Shown: positions 10,816 through 21,399 of the stretch, piece by piece | Layout: each line of letters starts with the position of its first letter | Position numbering within the stretch: the stretch's first letter is position 1 | Source: Epiperipatus broadwayi | Taxonomy: Eukaryota; Onychophora; Udeonychophora; Euonychophora; Peripatidae | NCBI GenBank assembly: GCA_028023455.1 | Contig: JAQFVV010000020.1 | Coordinates: forward strand, 5,873,092 to 5,937,091 | Direction: 5' to 3' | Length of the DNA: 64,000 nucleotides | Notes under the pieces: model-generated | The model's database searches: none | Seen by the model: the letters and a program-made list of their open reading frames with translations, nothing else | What the model was told of the DNA's origin: nothing | Made by a program: the position numbers and the translations under genes

Positions 10816-12565
10816 GTGTTTCAAATGCATTTATTAACATTCAATAGAAGGTGTTTTATGTCCTACGCAATATTATGTAGACCTATATAATTAGGTCAAA
10901 AAGTTGTAGTGGTTCAAATTGTTAAAATGTTTTTGGATCTCAGATTATTAGCTTGGATAATATTAAAGAAAAAGTAGCTTCTGGTTGTAGAATACAGACT
11001 TCTCACTGGTGAAAAAAGTTTATCTCTTAAAAACTAGTTTAATCTACTCAAGATCATAATAGATGTATCTGTATTAGAATAAAAAAGTAGATAGGTGTCT
11101 GAATGACCGTCATATTCAAATCTTATTTAAATAAAATTGCCTTTATTATAATTAAAATTTACACTTTGACTTCTTGTTATAGTAAGTGATGTTCTATTAG
11201 ATGTTTAATAATCTGGAAAGTTTAATGGTAAAGTATTAATTAGAATAACCAACAGTGAAATGGGTGGACTCCATCCCATAATATCTTTGAACAACTTGAA
11301 TAAACTAACTGATGATAAGTTATTCTAGGTGACAGTTCCTTCAGGACTCAGTGAGATCACCTAAAATTAATAATAGTCATTTATTAATCTTTAGATATAA
11401 GTATTTTCTTTTCCAAATAACTATAATTAAAAAATCATTGTTTTAAAGTTTTTATATACTTTCTTTACATTTTGCAGGACTATTATATACTATAAAATAT
11501 TTTTAATTGATAATTTTCGATTAAATTTGTTTAAAATTTTTATGTTTCTTTAACCATATATATTTTCATAACTTTAACTCTTATATTCTTATTGCTTTTA
11601 AGGAGATGAACAGCTATGGCATAAACTTCAGAATAGAGGTTTCTCCAACAGTTCTCGTAAAGAAATGATGGAGATGCCATTAATCATCATTCTTTCCAGT
11701 TGCTGGCTGGTGAGGATTTGAGTGATTTTCAGTCTTAGTTTACATGATGTTGAAAAAAAATCTTAAGCGAAAAAACATTTCAAAGTTTTACTTGCCCTCA
11801 ATATGAACTCCAGAACACGGGCATAAGCAAACCACAACACAGTATAACATAGCGTGATAGTATAGCTTATAATTAAATAACAAAGATTTAAAATTCAGAT
11901 GATAGCCACTTTTAAATATTTTCCCAACTTATCATTTACTCTCTATAACTAAAAGTAAATTTCAATATGTATATGTTTATGTTTTCATTAATTATGGATG
12001 CTAGTTTCTGACTTTTATTAACTTTAAAAACAATCTATTTTCCCGTCATATTTGGAAAGGCACTGTATTTTATTTTACTACAATTTTTGCTAAAGTTTAT
12101 ACTTTACTAATTGCAATGTGTTATCAGCAATCAAACAACACACTAAAAAATGTAAGATCCTTAATTGAAACTCAACTTGTCACTTTGGTGCTTGAACATC
12201 ATATGATTATATGACCAATTGTTTTGAAATTCACCAAGACTCCAGCACCTTCCTAGTACAAATTATTTTAAAATATCAGTTTTACAGCAATATATAAACT
12301 TTGATTATCATTAAGATGGATCATAAAACATATGGGACAATAAAGAAGAGAACGACCAGCATCGAGATGATCCATCATCACAATAATAAATGTGGCATTG
12401 AAAAACCTAACAAACCAAATGAATGATATAACTGACAGATGCTATTTATACAGTAAGTAAGAGTTACAATAATAACAAGACTTCTTTCGAATCAGCAGTA
12501 AAACTTTTTTTAAATGAAATATGAAATAAATTCATTATATGCACATGTGAAATAACAAAAAATAT
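10816..12565. other. AT-rich non-coding stretch
   Basis: No gene or clear repeat recognised. Moderately less AT-rich patches near 11600-11720 and 12330-12420 have no long frame. Confidence 0.45.
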
Positions 12566-12578
12566 ATAATCTAATCTT

Positions 12579-13151
12579 ATTAAAACAGGCAAAACTCTCC
12601 ATACAGTAAAGCCACTCCGTTCAAGCCAGAGTAATCAATGGATGCCAGAAGGCTTGTGCATGAAATACCTATCTAGTGCTTACTCATACAATATCCCCAG
12701 ACTAGTTTCTGGTTTGTGGCCTTCATCAGTGAAGAACATCGAATCTGAGAGCACTACACCTATATCTTAGGATCTAATGCAACCCTCCAGAAGCCACCTT
12801 TTATCTCTACTTAACTACAAAACTATGAGAATAAAATTAAAAACACAATAATATTTTCTCTCTAAGCTCATTAGCTTATATAGTCATATAGGTCTGAACT
12901 CAGTTTAGTATCAATACATTTTGGTGTCTTTCGTTCTTTAATAACCATAGCCACTACTATCATATTAGGCAGGATTTGTATTAAACCACTAAACATCACA
13001 TGATCACCATTTCTTATGCTTGCTCATAACCGTTATTAAAACAGGCAAAACTCTCCATACAGTAATGCCACTCAATGCAAACCAGAGTAATGGAGAGTTT
13101 TGCATGTTTTAATAACGGTTATGAGCAAGCATAAGAAATGGTGATCATGTG
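12579..13151 (+). mobile_element. R1 long copy with internal foldback
   Basis: The full left part (arm, ribozyme-complement region, and the CAACCCTCCAGAAGCCACC interior block) is followed at about 12985 by a second R1 end read inward and a compact foldback at 13035-13110. Flanks ATAATCTAATCTT (12566-12578 and 13152-13164) are an exact 13-bp direct repeat bounding the entire composite. No coding capacity. Confidence 0.85.
12689..12745 (-). ncRNA. hammerhead-like ribozyme motif (R1)
   Basis: Minus strand: TTCTTCA, CTGATGA, stem II GGC/(A)CC with loop CACAA, GAAAC, TAGTC, TGGGGA, TATTG. The inner stem I, both core blocks and the GTC cleavage triplet are kept; stem II has one change. Confidence 0.65.
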
Positions 13152-13262
13152 ATAATCTAATCTTGTGACTTATTTGACATTTTTCTGCATCCTTGCTCTA
13201 AGTCAAATCAGTTTGCTATAGGTTGGATATCAGGAAAAATATCCTAAGCTTCATTTGAAACC

Positions 13263-13358
13263 TGAAAAAAAAAAAAAAAAATAATAAATTTTATCCAGCC
13301 GGATTCAAACCTAGATTATGAGCAAAGTAGATAATGTACTTTTACTACATGGCAATAA
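13263..13358 (-). mobile_element. tRNA-derived SINE, second type
   Basis: Minus strand: CCATGTAGTAAAAGTACATT (A-box region), then AGGTTTGAATCCGGCTGG (near-consensus B box), ending in an A/T-rich run. It differs from the tRNA-Gly-type SINE in body and tail. Confidence 0.55.
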
Positions 13359-14289
13359 TTTAATATATATTTATAACTTGTAAGGCTTATTTATTGATTT
13401 GCCTATATTTAAATGACCTTCAAATTTTCTAATTTATATAGTAACACTATTTTAAATTTTTAATAAGAATAATTACGATTTTCATACAAATGACATAAGA
13501 CTGAGAGACATGACCAGACGATCAACAGACAATTTTTTTTATAACGAAGACCCATGAGTAATAACTATAGTCTCCATTAGGATTTAACTCGATCCTAAAT
13601 TTGTCAAATTTATTATTCTCTAGTAAGATGTTGTTATTCTAAGATTTTAAAATATATATGTCAATAAAACAGTGACATCTTGTGGTCAATTTAGAAACAT
13701 TTATTAGAATGATAGATGTTAAAAAGTAGGATTTTAGACTACATTGTAAACTAATTGCAGTATAACAAGTAATAGAGATTGATAGAATTACAGTGATAAA
13801 TATGTTGCTGAGATGCCCTGCCAAGGGAAAGAAAAAACATTCACAAATATAATTGAAGTCTTCAGAAGAAAAAAAAGCAATTTGTCAAATTTGATAAAAT
13901 GCTTTATTGATATTCTTGGAAAGTTCAAGGTAGTTGTAGCATTCCATATTAATGATTAGAATCGATCAATAAAATATATTAGCAAAAGTAGTTTTTCCAA
14001 AATTCTAATATATATAACAGATTTGAAATATTTATATATGCTTAAATACTTTAGTAAAAGAATTACCGTTCATATATAATGTTAAGCTTGTGTTTGCATG
14101 ATTAGTAAATGGATCACTTTCATAAACATTTTTTTAAAAATCGATTATAAAAATATAAATTCTTTAATGACAACTACTAATATAAACCAGATGATTACAA
14201 AAGAAGATGATTTAAATTCTATTTAGAGAGCTGTGTAGTGAATTGCATTTAAAAAGTCATGCATATTTTTTTAATATATATCTTGAACA
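13359..14289. other. AT-rich non-coding stretch
   Basis: No gene recognised. The minus frame 13639-13824 has no coding support. Confidence 0.45.
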
Positions 14290-14387
14290 CAGAGGCAAAA
14301 CTCTCCATACAGCAGTGCCAAACAGTGCAAGCCAGAGTAATCAATGGATGCAGGAAGGTTTGTATAAAATTCTTATCTAGTGCTACT

Positions 14388-14448
14388 CATTTAATACCCC
14401 CAGACTTTTTTCTAGTTTGTGGCTTTCATCAGTGAGGAGCTTTGAATC
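14388..14448 (-). ncRNA. hammerhead-like ribozyme motif (R1)
   Basis: Minus strand: GCTCCTCA, CTGATGA, AAGCCACAAACTA stem II region, GAAA, decayed stem III, GTC, TGGGGG. The core is intact; stem III is changed. Confidence 0.55.
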
Positions 14449-14618
14449 TGAGAGCACTGCATATAGATCTTAGGATCAAATATAACCCTCCAGCAGCCAC
14501 CTTTTATCTTTTTAATTAACTATAAAGCTTTGAGTCCAAAATGAACATACAGTAATGTTTTTAATTCAAGCTACTTTGTATAGTCATATTGATGTAGATC
14601 TAGGTGAGTGCTCTCAGA

Positions 14619-14672
14619 TACAAAGCTCCTCACTGATGAAAGCCACAAGCTAGAAACTAGTCTGGGGTTATT
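14619..14672 (+). ncRNA. hammerhead-like ribozyme motif (R1)
   Basis: Plus strand: GCTCCTCA, CTGATGA, AGC-CACAA-GCT hairpin, A, GAAAC, TA, GTC, TGGGG. Inner stem I pairs six bases (TCCTCA with TGGGGT, including wobble). Stem II is AGC/GCT where other copies have GGC/GCC, a change that keeps pairing. Confidence 0.7.
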
Positions 14673-14812
14673 ATGCACAAACCTTCCTGAATCCATTGAT
14701 TACTCTGTCTTGCAGTGAGTAATGCTACTGTATGGAGAGTTTTGCCCCTGTGCTAACAGTTTATGTAAGCCTAAAAAATGGTGCTTATGTAATATTAAGT
14801 GGCTTTATATAT

Positions 14813-15599
14813 TTTGCAATATGTAAAGAAATCTAGAGCAATGTCCGCTCTATTTACCATGCATTAAACATTTGTTGTTCATTCACCATCTCTCATAAAA
14901 AACATTTGGCAAATCATTCATCAGTATACATACACTTCAGATAGTAAATCATCACCAGCTGTCTTGGAATGAAGCCAATCCTCAAAACAAATATACTATC
15001 TATCCATCTTATAATAATGCTGTCAAATCATCTGATTTGGTGTTTGATTACTTATTACATAATTTTGGTGTTAAATTTTTTGATCAATGTCAATTGATAA
15101 AATAAGTCACTGTGGCTGCTATAATTATTGTATAGCTTATATTAGAATAAGCTAATTTATAGAAAATAATCACAATTACAAATATTTGACAATCATTTGG
15201 CTAGGGTTCGCATAAGTCAAGTTGCTATATTTTTGTGAAGAATTGGCCACATTTCAAGACAGCTGGTGATTGTTGCCCAAAATGTATACATACTGCAGAG
15301 TAAATGTATCAATTTTGACTCGCTCTGTCATACATGATCACGGTTTAATGCATAATGATTGCATAAGATATTTTTTCATCTATATAAATAGGGAAACACA
15401 TAAAATTACATTTAGATGATTTTTCTTTTTTAGTACTACGATATGATGTTCATAGCTCCATTTGTGACAAAATCATAAACTTATATTAGTAACTTCATAA
15501 TAAAGATTTGTATTAATCATCAATACAGAGATTACAGAGATAATTCTATTTTTATAACCATTCCTTTTATATTAACAGCATTAATCTGCTATACTTTCT
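14813..15599. other. non-coding stretch
   Basis: No gene recognised. Near 14935-15010 and 15240-15260 there are short related blocks (CACCAGCTGTCTTGGAATG and, inverted, CATTTCAAGACAGCTGGTG), i.e. the ends of a probable old foldback of about 300 bp. Confidence 0.45.
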
Positions 15600-15715
15600 A
15601 CACAAGAGTAATCCATTGCAAGCTTGATTAATGATTGTATTTTAGACAGTAGAAACATATCCAACACCCCAGACTTATTTCTGGCCATAAGCCTTCATCA
15701 GTGTGGTCTACAGTA
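15600..15715 (-). mobile_element. R1 fragment with ribozyme core
   Basis: Minus strand 15712-15660 reads CACTGATGA, GGC-TTATG-GCC, A, GAAA, then AAGTC and TGGGG. The core is as in other R1 copies; the remainder of the element is decayed. Confidence 0.55.
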
Positions 15716-17935
15716 GTACAACACTACAGTAAATAAAGTGAAATAGTATTCTTAATGCAGATGTTGAAAGTAATGTGGAACAACCATGTAATCCTTTTTC
15801 ATTAAACTATCCCTATGTACAATACTTCATGTTTGCCTATAATTTTAATAGTAAAGCTTAATAAAAGCTTATTAATTTTAGACAATTTCCTCACTACCTT
15901 CCCCTTCTTTAAATAAGAGACCCCATCAATCCTCAAAACTGTCTTTAAATTCCTCTTATTAAGATAAATTTTAAGGTTCCCAATTGAACTCATACTCATA
16001 ACAATGCAATAAAATGATGCCAATGATCATTGATAATAGTTGGATTGCTGGGTAATTTTATCACATTTTATTTTATCACCTCATTATTAGACACTTTTTT
16101 TGTTCCGCTGAACTGTCTATCACCACTACAAAGTATACCATAGCATTCTAGGTTGGTTTCTGCTACATATTTGTAATGATTTCCTACAGAAACTTTCTCC
16201 TCTATCATTTCCTTTTCTTATTTTCAACCAATAATATTACCTTTTTTTTATATTTACTTTACATTCATTTTAATTCTCAATCTTCTCACCTTATTTCATA
16301 CCTAAACACATTGAAATTCCATTCTCATATGCTGTGTTACTTACATTCACATTCACTTATTTAATGGTTCTTTTTAAGTAATCCAGTTAAAAACTATTTC
16401 AACCATATAATATTATTCAATAAATGAAGCTGCCCTCTTGTAAGATTTGATGTGGGTAGATAGATCGTGACTGTATTCCACCATCTTTGATGGAGAAAAC
16501 CTTCTGAATTCTTAAACAATAAATCATTTTAGTATTTTTTTATTCTATTATTGAAATCTCCCAAACATTTTTTGAAATGCCAAGAATTTAAATAAAAAGC
16601 ATGTAACCAAAGCAAAAAGAATGGAAAATATCCAAGAAATCGTGAGATTATTATAACATTTTAAGATAAGTAGGTCAAAAAATAGAGAAATTATTAGCAG
16701 AGCATTTAAATAATAATGGAATAAAGTGACACAGATAATTTGAAGAATGCAGTAGTGGCTTAAAAAACAAAAAAGAGGAAAAGATATTAGGAAATGCAAA
16801 ACAATCAGACCGGTCATTTCTATAAAAAAATATCATACTAAAATCATTGCAAATTCTCTAGAGAAAACATTGGACCCAAATCAACCAGAGGTAAATCTTG
16901 GAATTTAAGGTGGTTTTAACATAGTTCACAGTATTGAGAGAAGTTTTTTACTTTAGGTATGTAAATTATAAAAAAAGAATTTGGCTTTAGAAGCATCTCC
17001 ATGGCCATTAAAGCTTAGAAACATCAAATATAGACCCAAGGATATTGCCAAATTTTAAGAATAATTATCAAAATGGAATATCAGCAATTAGATTACATTG
17101 TGACACCAAAAAGATTAACATTGGTTACGTATTTTGTGGAATATAATGAAAAGCTAATGGAATAGAAAATGCTTGAAAATTATTTGTGAACAATGTTTCA
17201 GAACATCAGGAAATATAATAATTGGAAAAAGGAAAGCAAAAAGGTAGGACTAAGGATAGTAAAACTAAATTAAGATTATTTTTTCCTCATAAGAAAATAA
17301 GGCATACTAATACAGAATTAAAAGAAGTTAGCAAGTACAAATATTGCTAAGATTTTTAATACCAATGAAAGAGTAATGGTGAAATTAATTAGTGAATTAA
17401 CCTGGGATAGAATGATTTAGTAGAAATAATTTAATATTAAATGGAAATATGCATTTGAAAAGGAAGATTTTGAATATATGTACTTTACTAGTTTTTATTT
17501 ATGGATTGGAGATTTAAAAATTGAACAGAAGAATAGAGACTTTAAATCACACAATACAGTATAGAGAAATATATATCAGAAATGATAAAGGAGGAAAATT
17601 TAAAAAACGAAAATAAAGGCTGACTAGATAAATGGACACTTTAAGTCTTAAACTGTATTGCATGATATTGTAAAAGATTTAGAGAGAAAATATATGAGAT
17701 GAAATTTTTTTTTTATAATAATATAAAAGAAAAGAAGCTATGAATTAAAAAACACTGGATCAAATGTAAAAACCGTCATTCCGTAAAGGATTGACAATAC
17801 ATGATATCAATGATATTGTTTTAATGGGGAAAAAAATATTGTGGTAAACTATATATATATATATAAACATAATTATTTTCATCTTATATAAGATTACATA
17901 AATACTTAATAATATTGTAATCTTTCCATTTACAA
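15716..17935. other. non-coding stretch, possibly decayed retroelement
   Basis: No valid gene. The plus strand from about 16940 to 17720 is strikingly purine-rich and Lys/Glu-codon-like but broken by stops, as an old LINE might be; no motif could be named. Minus frames at 15802-16023 and 16548-16817 are AT-rich hydrophobic translations without support. Confidence 0.4.
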
Positions 17936-18595
17936 TATCATCATCATCATCTTTATCATCAACCATTATCAATCCACTGCAAGACGAAGGTCTCTCCAAG
18001 CTCAATCCATCTTCTCTGATCTTTAGCTTTTCTTCTTCACATTACCCATGCACACTTTTTTATTTCATCTATACCATGGTCTCTTTCTGGGTCTTTTACA
18101 ATGTTTTGAATTTCAATTATCCATTTATTATCATCTCTTCTAGGAATATGTCCATCCCAACTCCACTTCGGTCTTTTAATTTTTTCAGTGAGATCAGTAA
18201 CACCTGTTTGTTCTCTTACCCATATATTGCGTTTTCGACCTCTTCTTGTTACTCCCAACATGTATCTTTCCATACTCTTTGAGTGGTCTGAAGGCTTTGT
18301 ATTGCTCTTCTATTAAGTGTCCAAGTCTCAGATCCATAAGTAAGAACTGGTAAAACACATTTATTAAAAACCTTCCTTCTCAAACATAGGCATATTTCCT
18401 TTTAGTATCAAGTTATTTCTATCAAAAGCACCCCAAGCAAGTTTAATTCTATGATTAATTTCCTCCATTATGTTTCCATCTGTATTAATAATCTGACCAA
18501 GGTATTTGTAGCTGTTAACTTCTTCTAACTCATCATAATCAATCTTTATTTTTTTATTTTGAGAAAATCCATTAACATTACTCTAGTCTTTACTA
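17936..18595 (-). pseudogene. RTE-type LINE ORF2 C-terminus
   Basis: Minus-strand translation, with frameshifts, gives EEVNSYKYLGQIINTDGN, then EINHRIKLAWGAF, then NKCVLPVLTYGSETWTLNRR, then MERYMLGVTRRGRKRNIWVR and KRPKWSWDGHIPRR. These blocks are the well-known order of the RT thumb region and C-terminus of RTE-like non-LTR elements (YLG, INHRI, YGSETW, MLG, W.GH..R). The 3' end closes with a (GATGAT)n tail at about 17937-17960. The 5' end is truncated near 18595. Frameshifts show it is dead. A sister copy lies at 52726. Confidence 0.85.
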
Positions 18596-19459
18596 TATAG
18601 ATATAATTATACGTAAAGAAATGATAACTCATTATTAAATATTATTGAAATAAATACCAAGTTATAACATATTAATTATTTTTTTTCCTTATGGAAAGAT
18701 GATTCTATGTTAATTACTAGATATTATATATATTAACAAATTCAGAAATCAATAATTTGGGACAGTTAAATTAATTACTGTATTACTTTGAATTAAAGCC
18801 GCAATAGGATTTTAAATTTGGAAAATCAGTAAAAGGATATAAAAATGATTTTATAATAGATATTGAATAACAGTTATGAGTAAGCATAAGAAATAAAGAT
18901 AATGTGATGTTTAGTGGGTTATATAATTTATTGCTATTATAAAAGCAATCTGTAATTAGCTACATACATATGTTTGTGAATTATGATTATTATTATTGTT
19001 GTTATTATTATTACCTCTACTATTACTGTTAGTACTATATACAATATAAATATTTCTCTCAGCTTTTGATTGTTACTGCAATACCGATTTTAAGTATTTT
19101 TGAGTGTTAGGTTTATAAATTGCTAATTTTAATAACTTTGACTTATCTACTAACTATATAATGCCAATGTTTTTCATTAGATCACTATTTAGATATCAAT
19201 TTTTTAATTTGAATAATATTTGCTCTGAAGTTCAAAATGATGATAAACTATCTTTAATGATTTACACCAAATTAAATGACTTTTAGAAAAAAGCCATTAA
19301 TATATGTATAGCTTTAAAATTTTCAATAATTAATTTAGTTGCACATTTAAATGACCACGAAGACTAGCATAAAATGTCAGAAACCATTTTACATCTTAGT
19401 TTGTAAAACTTTTTTCACTGAAACATATTAGTTTTTTTATGCAAATCTATTTATTTTCC
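18596..19459. other. AT-rich non-coding stretch with R1 end
   Basis: At 18866-18925 a lone R1 outer arm is present (AACAGTTATGAGTAAGCATA ... GTGATGTTTAGTGGG). No gene was seen otherwise. Confidence 0.5.
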
Positions 19460-19471
19460 TGGATTATTATA

Positions 19472-19715
19472 CTGTAGTATATAGGGGGTTTGAACTCAGA
19501 ACTTCACATGACCCTCAACTATCTACACTATCTCATATTTCTGACACACTTGATCACACACTTGTGACCAATACATGTATCATGCTAAACCAGCCTCATC
19601 AGTTGGTCCAGATTATCATCTCCACACATATATACAATCAATGCTCAGTTTACATTAAGCTAACCAATCTTCATACTTTAATGGACAGGCTTCAATCCAC
19701 TCCACCCCACTACTC
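19472..19715 (-). mobile_element. R2 copy with target duplication
   Basis: Runs from GGTTTGAACTCAGAACTTC to TTAATGGACAGGCTTCAATC. Flanked by the exact 12-bp repeat TGGATTATTATA (19460-19471 and 19716-19727). The ribozyme region at about 19565-19620 keeps CTGATGA but stem II has lost bases and the GAAA block reads TGAT. The copy is therefore an inactive but cleanly delimited insertion. Confidence 0.85.
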
Positions 19716-20029
19716 TGGATTATTATATAAAAAGTTCACAAAATTGATTTTTTAGTATTGCAAAAAAAAATTATACATCTAAGAAAAGGTAATCTCTTAA
19801 TTTATGTTAAAATAATCCACAACTTTTGATAATGAATATTTTCATCTGTAAATTGCAGATTTTTCAAAGTAGCCTATAAAAAAGAATTTCCAATGTTCTC
19901 TACTAAATACTGTCTAATACTTAGAAAAGTATTAAAAAATATTGATTAAATTCTACACAGATGTAAAATTAAACATGCATAATAATAATTCTAAAAAATT
20001 AAGTCTCATTACTAAGTGTTAAATGATTT

Positions 20030-20311
20030 CACAGAGGCAAAACTCTTCATACACTAATGCCACCCAGTGTAAGACAGAGTAATCAATGTATGCAGGAAGG
20101 TTTGTGCATAAAATCCCTCTCTAGTGCCTACTGGTCTAATATCCCCATACTAGTTGCTAGCTTGTGGCTTTCATCAGTGAGGGGCCTTGGATCTGAGAGT
20201 ATTGCACCTAGATCTTAGGATCTAATGCAACCACTTAGTGGTGCTACTGTATGGAGAGTTTTGCCTCTGTGAAAAAATATTGTGTATGCATAAAGAATGG
20301 TGATCATGAGA
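20030..20311 (+). mobile_element. R1 copy with 13-bp target duplication
   Basis: Begins CACAGAGGCAAAACTC, ends AGAATGGTGATCATGAGA, and is bounded by the exact repeat TGTTAAATGATTT (20017-20029 and 20312-20324). It shows the element's true ends: one arm ends at CAGAGG, the other carries the extra GATCATG arm. A ribozyme motif lies at 20139-20200 on the minus strand (CTGATGA core; stem III changed). Confidence 0.9.
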
Positions 20312-20324
20312 TGTTAAATGATTT

Positions 20325-21399
20325 AATAGACAGGGTCATAAATGTGTCAGAGAGAAGTTGAATGTCGGAAGTGTTTAACCTTAATAAATATCTAAGCTTA
20401 TAAGTGCAAAAAAGAGCTAAAATATGCTACAACACAATGATGTTAAATGTGAAATAATAATTGAAAAATTTTAAACCTAAATTACATTGAAGTAGGCAAA
20501 AATCAGACTTTTTCAAATAAGAATTTTGGAATAGATAGAATCAAATCCTAGAATACTTAAAACTTTTAAAACATGGTAAAATACTTGCTTAATTCTGTAT
20601 ATGATTGGAACATGATATTACAGAATTACTTCTTGATCCAGCAAAAATTACCATATAATATTACTAGATTGACTGAAAGCTGAGGAGTTTTCACACAATT
20701 TTGTGTAGAATGGTTTCATTTTAAAGATATGTTTATTATACTTTAGTTTTCATTTTTGTCCACAGATAGCAGTAGTAATTAAGAAATAAAGCTTAGATTT
20801 TAGTATATATTAATTACTATAAAGAAAAAGATACATTCTTTTATGTATTTCTGTAACTATTATTTCAATTTTAAATTTATTTGGGTTAATTTAATGCATA
20901 ATATAATTACAAAAATTATATATATATTAAAAATGTTTTTTTTTTTACATTTTTTAAAAGTAAAGTCAGATTATTAGCTTTTTTAAATTTCACATGAAAA
21001 ATTTATTCTTTACAAATACTAAATTTGTTATTTGGAAAGTAATATTCATAAACTCTATTCGAAATAAAAAAACTATGCTTTTATAAAAAATAATCTTATC
21101 ACTTGTGTCCAATATAGTTAGTTACTTTTAAATACATCTCAAAGGTCAATTAATGATTACTCGTTAAAAACACTAACATGCTCTGTCTATAAGATGGGTG
21201 GGGTGATTTAGTAATTATTCATCTATTCTGGAATCTTATATTTAGAGCTACATATGTTAGAAGTAAAGTTCCAGCAATGATTTATAGTTAAGTAATATAA
21301 ATATAAAAGAAAATCATCTCAGGCCATATGAATGACATTATTAAATGCTCATTTTTTGCCATTATAATGTGTGAATGTGATAATGTCTCAAGAAATTAA
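20325..21399. other. AT-rich non-coding stretch
   Basis: Nothing recognisable. Confidence 0.5.

Larger units (their letters stand above)
14290..14812. mobile_element. R1 full inverted copy
   Basis: Starts ACAGAGGCAAAACTCTCC and carries the complementary GGAGAGTTTTGCCCCTGTG near its right end, followed by a decayed outer arm ending near GTAATATTAAGTGGC. Two opposed ribozyme motifs lie inside (14388-14448 minus, 14619-14672 plus), so a transcript of either strand contains one sense motif and one antisense copy. Confidence 0.8.

Noticed and set aside
19472-19715. R1 or R2 as ordinary DNA transposons (MITEs)
   Set aside because: Inverted arms suggested it, but the direct repeats are 10-16 bp and variable, and ends are asymmetric.
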